DNA of 64,000 nt, taken from NCBI GenBank assembly GCA_963580455.1, contig OY756972.1:16321001-16385000 (forward strand), read 5' to 3'. A program made the position numbers and the translations under genes. Of this stretch, positions 56,013 to 64,000 are shown piece by piece. This stretch comes from Euonymus europaeus (taxonomy: Eukaryota > Streptophyta > Magnoliopsida > Celastrales > Celastraceae). How positions within the stretch are numbered: position 1 is the first letter of the stretch; every line of letters begins with the position of its first letter. The notes under the pieces were generated by a model, which had not been told where the DNA came from, ran no database searches, and worked only from the letters and a program-made list of their open reading frames with translations.

Positions 56013-56326
56013 CCCGCTCTCTCAAAAAAAAAGGCAGAAGTTTGGAATCTCATTTTTTCTCCCTTTCCAAAAATTCTCTAAGAACTCCTTCTCACCTTCA
56101 CATCTCTACCATAACTCTTCTTCACATCCCTGAACTCCCATCAACCAATCCTATCACCGTACCAATCCATTAATCTCCCACAATCACAAGCTCACTTCAT
56201 TATTGACTTCACTCACCAATTTGAGCTCAAGCTCTCTCACTAGCCCTCTCATTTTATTGGAGCAATTCTTCTCTTCATCTGGTGGAACAGTTTCTCGAGA
56301 GACAAAATAAGGTGAAGAAGTTTACA

Positions 56327-56680
56327 TCTATTCAAAATATTAAAAAACCGCTCTAAGTGAGATTTTTCATCCATTCCAAGACATTTTTGGCCAAGCCGGG
56401 AATGGCCGTAATGAACCCGTGCAATTTTAAAATATTCAAAACTCATCCCAAGTGAGATTTTTCATCAATTCTAAGCATTTTTGGCCAAGCTGGGAACAAC
56501 CACAATGATCCTGTGTAATTTTTAAATATTCAAAACCCACTCCAAGTGAAATTTTTTTAATCAATCTCTAAGTATTTTTGGCCAAGCCGGGAATTGCCCC
56601 AATGATCCCATGCAATTTTTTAAATATTCAAAACCCACTTGAAGTGGGATTTTTCATCAAATCACCAAATTACCACTATA
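56327..56680 (+). repeat. 98-bp tandem repeat inside the LTR, about 3.5 units
   Basis: Each unit contains TATTCAAAACCCACTCCAAG, AGATTTTTCATC and TTTTTGGCCAAGCCGGGAAT. Units start near 56327, 56431, 56526 and 56624. Confidence 0.88.
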
Positions 56681-56960
56681 TTAATGGGTCAAGCCCACCA
56701 GTTGAAATGTTGACTTCTAGCAAACATAGAAGACCAATAAAATAATTAGGACATACAAACTTGTTTTCAAAACAAATTTGAGCCAAATTAGATGATATTT
56801 TCAAGGTGACTATTTTTTGAGCGTCGTGGGGTGCGTAACACCTTCCCCATGCTCAATAGATCCCTTTACCAATTTCCTTTGTTGTAGATCAGATTAGGTG
56901 TCCAATTGCACCTCAAAAAATAAATTGGGGGTGACTTCATTTTTTGAGCCACTTCCTTCA

Positions 56961-56980
56961 GCTGGCGACTTCACTGGGGA
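56961..56980 (+). other. Primer-binding site of the second Ogre-type element
   Basis: GCTGGCGACTTCACTGGGGA, two or three changes from the Ogre tRNA-Arg site. Confidence 0.82.
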
Positions 56981-58029
56981 CTTGGTTGTTGTACCAAAGG
57001 GGTCGAGCCTTTTTGTTTTGGTATCTTCTTATCTTGGCTTAGTTGTTTACTTGTTTGTTGTATAGTTTTTGTATTTCTTTTGATATTTTGAGGAATTTAA
57101 TGTGTTTGTTCATGATTGTAGATATTTAACAGGTTTATTGGTTTTGTCAAAGTTTAATGCTCGACGAAGGATAAGGTACGATTCTCCACACACATATAAC
57201 TGTTCACATGCATACACATGACCCATGAAAACTCGGGTCCTACTAGTGATTAGTGAGGGTTGATCTTTGTTTTTGATGGATTTTTTCCTCACGTATGCAA
57301 GGAAATACATCCTCCTAGATTGACATCCCTTCAATATAATGGGGGATGGGCTCCACTTTAAGATATAGGGTGTGAGCTAACTTGATATAGTAGCCTCTCA
57401 TGTAGTCAAACTGATTCGAAACATATGGCACACATATGCACATTAGATAACACTAGAACTGATTCAAAACCTTTAGAAGGACGTAGGAATTTGACCTTGT
57501 TTAGGAACAATGGAGAATTCGCCTATCCTTAACTCTATTTATTTTTGTGCATCTACATCTACTCTTCATATTGACATATAATCATATATTATTTAGACAC
57601 ATATTCATGCATATCTTTTATACAGTTATCATGTATATATTGATCTAGGTTATACTCATGTGCATACATGTTAGCATACCTATTAATTGTTTATACATAT
57701 ACTTTTGTACTGTATCTCTTAGCATTACGTACATAATCATTTTTCATACTCCCATGCATTCAAGTAGAGTAGCCTTTTGTATAGAAGCTTAAGAGAAGAC
57801 TGAATGTGGTTGTGGTTGAAGTCCCAATTGTTCAAGTAAAGTAGCCTTTTGTATGCAATTCTTGGAATAAACTGAATAAAAGAAAGATGTTCTATTTTTC
57901 AATCATCTTGTCAAATTGAAAAGATATTTAGGTGCACATAAATTCACAATCATGCATATGCATAAATAATAAAAATACCAACTAACAAAAATTATTCTTG
58001 TGAGAAAGTGGCAAGAAAGAAAGTGATAA
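56981..58029 (+). other. Leader region of the second Ogre-type element
   Basis: Non-coding; resembles the 5' leader of the first Ogre by the GGGTCGAGCCT start and a CACACACATA..CATGCATAC region. Near 57770 and 57835 GTAGCCTTTTGTAT is repeated. No ORF1 protein is visible. Confidence 0.55.
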
Positions 58030-58915
58030 CACCCATTCTCTCATGTTATCGTCATCCTCATCGCACAAGGTTTCAACTGTGGATTGCTAAGTCTATGGAG
58101 AATGAGCAGCAGAAAGAGTTGATGCAGGAGTAGGGACAGAAAATGATAGATATGAAAGAATAGATGACTTTCTTGATTAATCAGATGTTGCAGTTTATGA
58201 AAGGAAAGGCGGTGATAGAGGCATCTTTACTAAAAGAGGACCCAATATACCCATCTTATGAAAATGATGCAATGAATCAATTAGGGTATGTGCCAGCAAT
58301 GAACAATGGACTAGCTCGAGATAGTGGTTCCTGTTAGAGTCTCAACAAAAGACAAGTTTCAAGTCTGTAACTAGTACAGAAGAAGAAGGGAAGGGTTTGA
58401 CCCTTGAGCAGTATAAAAGATGGAAAAGTGGATAAATACCATGGAAGGATACAGACCCGCTAGTGCATTAAGTACTCAGAAGTTATGCTTGGTGAAGTAG
58501 TTGATCATTCCTCATGATTTTAAACTTCCTGCTTTTACCCTTTTTGATGGCACTGGAGTTCCTCTCGACTGCAGCCATATGTCCACGACGAGTAGATGTT
58601 GATCCATTTATTCCATAAGATTTTAACAAGAGGGGCTACTAGATGGTTCATAAGGTTAGATCCATCATCCGTTGTGACTTAAGAGGATTTGGCAAATCTG
58701 TTTCTAAAAAGGTACAAGCATAATGTGGAAAAGGTCCTTACCATTTATGACCTTCAAAGAAATGTCATGAAGGAAGAAGAAAGCTTTCGGGATTGGGTTC
58801 ATAAGTGGAGAGACCTAGCGTCTCAAATACATCCCCCACTTGCCAAACTAGATATGGTGAATGCATTTACGGATGCACTTAGAGAGCCATATACCTCATG
58901 GATGGCTAGTGACAA
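58030..58915 (+). pseudogene. gag: Gag of the second Ogre-type element, truncated
   Basis: Broken frames keep coiled-coil and capsid blocks homologous to 38150-39245. The last open stretch (58689-58914) has ANLFLKRYKHNVEKVLTIYD, EESFRDWVHKWRDLASQI and MVNAFTDALREPYTSWMA. The text then changes abruptly to Athila gag. The earlier part has multiple stops and frameshifts. Confidence 0.75.
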
Positions 58916-58921
58916 GAGCCG

Positions 58922-60340
58922 TTGGAGCAGTTTGATCCAGAAATTGAGAGGACCGTAAGAGGCCTACGACAAAGGAATATGGGAGATAATAATCGACAGA
59001 TCCAAGAGGCTGAAGGGGTAGAAATTCCTGCTGCTCAAGTTCCAATGATGAACCGTTACATTCCACTGAACATAGCCCAACCATCTTGCATCACATACCA
59101 ACCTACAAGGGCGGCTAATTTCAGTTTGTCACCTCAATTGCTCAACTCAGTGCCGCACTATGAGGGTAGATTTGACGAGGATCCACATCAACATCTGAAG
59201 GATTTTACTGACTTGTGTCGTACACAACACATGACGGGGATAACTGCTGATAATCTCAAGTTGGTACTTTTTCCCTTCACTCTTAGAGGGGGAGCGAAGA
59301 TGTGGTACAATGCTATAGAGTCGGGATCTATTGGTACTTGGGAGCAGATGGCGACAAAATTTTTAAGGGAATTTTTTCCAGCCCATCGGACTAAACAACT
59401 TGTTCGTGACATCCAGAATTTCTAGCAGAAGGATGGGGATTTATTTTATGAGGCGTGGAAGGATTTCAAAAATTGATTGGCTAGATGTCCCACTCACAAT
59501 TTGCACAAGGATGATGTTGTTCTTCATTTTTATGAGGGATTAAATGAGGTTAATCGAATGAAAATGGACTCAACATGTAATGGTGTTCTGATGCGTAAGA
59601 GTAGTGAGGAAGCAATGGAATTATTTGAGGACTTGAGTGAGGACTCTCAGCAATTTTCTACGAGAGGAAGAAATTCATCAAAAAGGCAAGGAATGTATGA
59701 AGTAAGTGCTTATACAAAGACTCAAGCGGAAATGGGAAATTTGAACCGAAAGTTAGATGCACTTGTAGAAGCTATGAAAGGATTTAATGTCAAGGTGCCA
59801 GCCCCGACACAACCCGCTAGTCTTTGCGCTGTTTGTTCACAACAAGACCATGTTACTGAGGCTTGCCCATTGACATCCATGTCGGAACAGGAGCAAATTA
59901 ATTTCATGGGACAAGTCAATTTTAACAATAGGAATCAAGCATACCCATGGCGAAGTCATCCAAATTTTTCATGGCGAGGTGAGCAGAATGTAGCGAATCC
60001 AGCAGCACCAGTTCAACCACAAGGTAAGAAACCTGATTTGGAGACTACGATGTTGCAATTTATGCAACAAACAACTCAAGCCATTCAAAAGTTGGAAACT
60101 CAAGTTGGACAAATGGCTAAGGAGATGAGTGAGAGGAAAAAGGGAGAGTTACCATCACAGCCCATGAGTAACCCAACTGGGCAACAACAGTTACAAGCTG
60201 TTACAACTCTCAAAAGTGGGAAACAATTTGAGAAAATAGGGCAGAAGTCATCAGACCCAAATCAGAGAGGTATTGCCGACAGGGTGCAGCCAGGGTGCAA
60301 ATCTGCAGCAGATAGAGTGACAGATGCCGACAGGGTGTAG
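58922..60340 (+). pseudogene. gag: Athila gag
   Basis: The N-terminus EQFDPEIERTVRGLRQ is a typical Athila gag start. The capsid core has PHYEGRFDEDPHQHLKDF, LKLVLFPFTLRGGAKMWYN and TKFLREFFPAHRT, and after a TAG (59423) and a TGA (59474) LARCPTHNLHKDDVVLHFYE. A CxxC..H..C zinc knuckle reads CAVCSQQDHVTEACP. The glutamine-rich C-terminus includes MLQFMQQTTQAIQKLETQVG. An ADRV-type short repeat with GCCGACAGGGTGCAG and a second copy brings a TAG at 60338. All segments share one frame with pol. Confidence 0.87.
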
Positions 60341-63073
60341 GAAGGTTGCAAATCTGTACCAGTGGAGACAGAAAAATGGGGAAGAGATCCTTCACCTTTC
60401 CCGCAAAGGTTTGCTAAGCAAAAATCTGATTCTAAAGCTCATGATATTTTTGAAAATTTGCGCAAGGTTGAAATTAATATTCCATTGCTTGATGTGATCA
60501 AACAAATTCCTTCGTATGCAAAATTTCTTAAAGAATGTTGTACTAATAAAAGGAAATTTGTTGAGCATGAAAAGGTCGCCTTGAATGAAGAAGTTAGTGT
60601 TGTCTTGTTACATAAGCTTCCACCTAAACTTAGAGACCCAGGTAGTTTCACTATACCTTGCAAGGTAGGTAATCAATTTTTTGAAAAGGCACTTTTAGAT
60701 TTGGGCGCAAGCATAAATTTATTGCCTTATTCAGTTTATGAGAAACTTGGGTTGGGTGAGCTGCAAGAGACCTCTATTACTCTCCAATTGGCTGATTGTA
60801 GTGTCAAGAGACCTAGGGGAATTTTAGAAGATGTGTTGGTCACTGTGAATAATTTAATTCTACCCGCTGATTTTGTTGTGTTGGATATGGAAGAGAGCCC
60901 AGTTTCATCCTTTTTGCCTATTATACTTGGTCGTCCATTTATGCGCACTGCTGACATGAAAATTTGTGTTAAAAAGGGTACTATTACTATGAGAGTTAAT
61001 GACCAAGAATTAGAATTTTGTGTTTTTGATGCAGTTAAATCGCATGATGATCAGAGTGACTGTTTTAGAGTGGAAGTTATTGATGATCTTGTGAGTAAGA
61101 CTTTTCAGGTTTCACGAGCAGACCCTATGGAAGCTTTTTTGACCGAGAGTGTTGATGCTACTCAATTATATGAAGGCACTTTGGAACAGGCCGAATGCAT
61201 ATCAGACTGTGTTTATGCGCTGCAAAGAGACCGCTCTTATGGTGGTAAGACTACTCCTCCTTTTGAACAATTAGTACCAACTAATACATCTCTTGTTTCG
61301 TCTCTAGTGAAAGCACTAACTTTGGAGTTGAAGCAATTACCCAGTCATTTGAAGTATCTTTACTTGGAAGACAACAATTTGTTGCCAGTGATTGTGGCAG
61401 CCAACTTAAGTTTGGGGGAGGAGGAGAAGTTGATTTGGATTTTGAGGAAGCATAAGACAGCTTTGGGTTGGACAATTGCAGACACTAAAGGCATCAGTCC
61501 TACTCGGTGCATGCATAATATTTTCTTGGAGACTGATGCAAAACCCACTAGAGACGCACAAAGAAGATTGAACCCACACATGAAAGATGTTGCTAAGGCG
61601 GAGATATTAAAGTTGTTAGATGTGGGAGTGATCTATCCTATTTCAGATAGTAAGTGGGTGAGCCCAATCCATGTTGTGCCGAAGAAGAGTGGGATTACTG
61701 TGATCAAGAACGAAAACAATGAATTGATCCCTACCAGGATGACTACAGGATGGAGAGTATGTATCGATTATAGGAAGCTGAATTCTGCGACACGAAAGGA
61801 CAACTTTCCCTTGCCGTTCATTGACCAAATGTTGGAGAGGTTAGCGAGACACAGTCAATATTGTTTTCTAGATGGATACAGTGGTTATAACCAGATAGCT
61901 ATAGCGCCTGAGGATCAAGAGAAGACCACATTCACATGCCCTTATGGTACTTTTGCATACCGTCGCATGCCTTTTGGGCTATGCAATGCACCAACAATAT
62001 TCCAAAGGTGTATGATGAGTATTTTTTCCGACATGGTTGAGAAATTTATTGAAGTTTTCATGGATGATTTCAGTTTGTTTGGGTCAGATTTTGATGATTG
62101 TTTGGAGCATCTCAGATTGGTTCTAGAGAGGTGTGAGGAAACCAACCTTGTTCTAAATTGGGAGAAGTGTCACTTCATGGTGCAGGAGGGTATAGTATTG
62201 GGACATTTAATTTCTCACAATGGCATTGCTGTTGATAAAGCCAAGATTGAAACCATATCGAAGTCACCTCCACCAATGACAGTCAAGGGTGTGCGTAGTT
62301 TTTTGGGACACGCTGGTTTTTATAGGCGTTTTATCAGAGATTTTTCCAAAATATCTAGACCTATGTGTTCCTTGCTCACCAAGGAATCCGATTTTGTGTG
62401 GACAGAAGCTTGTCAAGTTGCTTTTGAGCAACTAAAAAGTGCACTTACATCAGCACCCATAATGCGAGCTCCAGATTGGACACTCCCATTTGAGTTAATG
62501 TGTGATGCTAGCGATTACTCTTTGGGGGCTGTTTTGGGTCAGCGGAACGATAAGCTTCCATATGCTATCTACTATGCCTCCTGCACATTGAATGATGCAC
62601 AGCTCAACTACTCTACCACTGAAAAAGAGTTGTTGGCTGTTGTGTTTGCTTTGGAGAAATTCAGATCCTATCTCATTGGGTCACGAGTTGTCGTGTTTAC
62701 TGACCATGCGGCACTCAGGTATTTGATGACAAAGAAAGATGTCAAACCTCGACTAATACGTTGGATACTTTTGTTGCAGGAATTTGATTTGGAGATAAGA
62801 GACAAAAAGGGAGTTGAGAACGTGGTTGCTGATCATCTCTCTCGGTTACTTCCTGCACAAGAAAGTGATGATTTGCCGTTACATGAAGCTTTTCCCGATG
62901 AACATCTTTTCACAATTGCCGAGCTTCCATGGTATGCTGATATTGTAAACTTTCTTGTTCTAACACATTCCCCTCTGACTTGTCTTACCAGGATAGGAAG
63001 CACATCACATCACGGGCTAAGGATTACATATGGGATGACCCATATCTTTTTAAGATATGTCCGGACCAAGTGA
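60341..63073 (+). pseudogene. pol: Athila protease, reverse transcriptase and RNase H
   Basis: One open frame of about 900 codons in frame with gag. Protease: ALLDLGASINLLPYSVYEKL (about 60690), with Leu between Asp and Gly as is usual in Athila, and FLPIILGRPFMRTAD. RT: WVSPIHVVPKKSG, WRVCIDYRKLNSATRKD, RMPFGLCNAPTIFQRCM, and the catalytic VFMDDFS (about 62055). RNase H: LMCDASDYSLGAVLG, YSTTEKELLAVVFALEKF, VFTDHAALRYL and VADHLSRL, with all acidic positions present. Near 62960 the frame is lost by a one-base change, so the last residues to 63073 are out of frame and integrase follows in another frame. Confidence 0.93.
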
Positions 63074-64000
63074 TTCGGCGATGCATTAATCAGGATGAAC
63101 ACTTGGATGTATTGAAGCATTGCCATGCTCATGCATGCGGTGGGCATTTTGGGGATAAAAAGACTGCACTTAAGGTATTTCAAGGTGGTTTTTATTGGCC
63201 AACTATTTTCAAAGATGCTTGGAATTTTTGTAAAACTTGTGATAGATGTCAGCGGACTGGGAATATCTCTGCTCGTCACCAAATGCCATTGCAAAATATT
63301 CAAATCATTGAATTGTTTGATGTTTGGGGAATAGATTTTATGGGTCCTTTCCCTAATTCCTGTGGTTTTGAATATATTTTAGTTGGTGTTGATTATGTGT
63401 CCAAGTGGGTCGAGGCAGTCCCCTCACGTACTAATGATCATCGAGTGGTTGTGAAGTTTTTACAGGATAATATCTTTGCTCGATTTGGGACACCAAGAGC
63501 CATTATAAGTGATGGGGGCAGCCACTTTCACAACTATCCCTTTGCGGCGTTAATGAAAAAATATGGCATCACCCATCTTGTTGGTACTCCATATCATCCT
63601 CAGACGAGTGGCCAAGTGGAGATCAGTAATCGTGAGATTAAAACTATTCTTGAGAAAACAGTGAATCCCACTAGGAAATATTGGTCTCAGCGCTTAAATG
63701 ATGCCTTATGGGCGTATAAAACCGCTTTTAAGACACCTATTGGGATGTCACCCTTCCGTTTGGTATACGGGAAAGAGTTTCATCTGCCAGTTGAGTTGGA
63801 GCATCGTGCATATTGGGCTATCAAACAGCTTAATTTTGATATGAAAGAAGCAGGTGATAAGCGACGGTTACAACTTAATGAATTGCCAGAGTTACGTCAT
63901 GATGCTTATGCTATTGCCAAGTTGTATAAGGAGCGTGCCAAGAGATATCATGATCGCAAATTGGTTCATCGTGACTTTCAAGTAGGGCAGAAAGTTCTCG
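62967..64000 (+). pseudogene. int: Athila integrase, runs off window
   Basis: In the +2 frame relative to pol, open to the window end. The zinc-binding HHCC region reads [15 protein letters not shown] and [12 protein letters not shown]. The catalytic residues are in [21 protein letters not shown] and [12 protein letters not shown], so the DDE triad is complete. The C-terminus contains [20 protein letters not shown] and KERAKRYHD. The only break seen is the frameshift at its start near 62960. Confidence 0.9.

Larger units (their letters stand above)
55382..56960 (+). repeat. 5' LTR of the second Ogre-type element, enlarged
   Basis: Begins TGTAGTACCCTATTTTTG and ends CTTCCTTCA. It shares with the other Ogre LTR a GGTGCGTAACACCTTCCCC block (near 56830) and the GTGTCCAATTGCAC stretch near its end. 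Three tandem-repeat modules fill much of it: about 71 bp with CAAATCCATAACACAAAATT (55510-55690), TTTTTCAACACCAAC-type repeats (55690-55985) and about 98 bp (56327-56680). A CTATATATACCCGC promoter-like TATA motif lies near 56003. Confidence 0.82.
55382..58917 (+). mobile_element. 5' part of an Ogre-lineage element, broken at gag
   Basis: A 1.58-kb LTR (55382-56960) is followed by an Ogre-type primer site, a 1-kb leader and gag. The leader and gag resemble those of the Ogre at 31971-47433, but no ORF1 is present between them. The element is cut within gag at about 58917, where Athila gag begins, so protease to 3' LTR are missing. Confidence 0.82.
58918..64000 (+). mobile_element. Athila-lineage Ty3/gypsy retrotransposon, partial
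   Basis: Gag, protease, RT, RNase H and integrase follow in the order of Athila elements and continue past the window edge. No 5' LTR or primer site is present; the element starts inside gag. It is the least decayed element here: one reading frame from 58922 to 63073 with three stops, then one frameshift into integrase. Confidence 0.9.

Overview
This window looks like nuclear DNA from a flowering plant, most likely a eudicot. It holds one intron-containing host gene (18908-22422), recognised as a homologue of Arabidopsis At3g27210. Nearly everything else is plant transposable elements: Tat/Ogre- and Athila-lineage Ty3/gypsy retrotransposons, gag-only or gag-less LTR elements, hAT and PIF/Harbinger non-autonomous DNA elements, and LINE-type RNase H fragments. 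No CRISPR array, operon or convincing tRNA/rRNA gene is visible. All family names come from recognised motifs, not from database searches.

Layout. 298-2973 is a non-autonomous LTR element with no intact protein and two tandem-repeat modules. 4140-5640 is a degenerate repeat region. About 7200-10230 is a second non-autonomous LTR element with only an SR-rich gag, followed by three tandem-repeat modules. A Harbinger-type MITE sits at 11747-11967. 13374-17282 is a tandem duplication of about 1.7 kb carrying decayed SANT-like/RNase H-like genes; only its first copy holds a 472-bp hAT-type MITE (14580-15051, 8-bp target duplication), so the second copy preserves the empty site. The host gene follows, with a LINE RNase H fragment in intron 1.

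24173-48786 is one minus-strand Tat-lineage element flanked by the 5-bp direct repeat CATTG. It carries gag, protease, RT, RNase H, a second 'archaeal-type' RNase H and integrase, all decayed, plus a plant-mobile-domain ORF with two predicted introns in antisense between integrase and the 3' LTR. Inserted in it on the plus strand is an Ogre-lineage element (31971-47433), with ORF1, gag, protease, intron, RT, two RNase H domains and integrase. Its ORF1 is interrupted by an Athila-type fragment with an env-like ORF and a 3' LTR (about 34300-37790). This is a three-level nest.

To the right lie an 883-bp hAT-type element (49127-50009), two head-to-tail copies of a 1.75-kb AT-rich element full of AAATTCAGAGGATTT motifs in both orientations (51132-54655; a reversed partial copy is at 23493-24092), the 5' part of another Ogre-type element with an LTR enlarged by tandem repeats (55382 to about 58917), and, fused directly to its gag, an Athila-lineage gag-pol that runs off the right edge. 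The Athila copy is the least decayed, with three stops and one frameshift.

The retroelement proteins form standard sets (capsid, protease, RT/RNase H, integrase) but none is intact, so no copy here appears autonomous. The host gene is the only gene likely to serve the plant.
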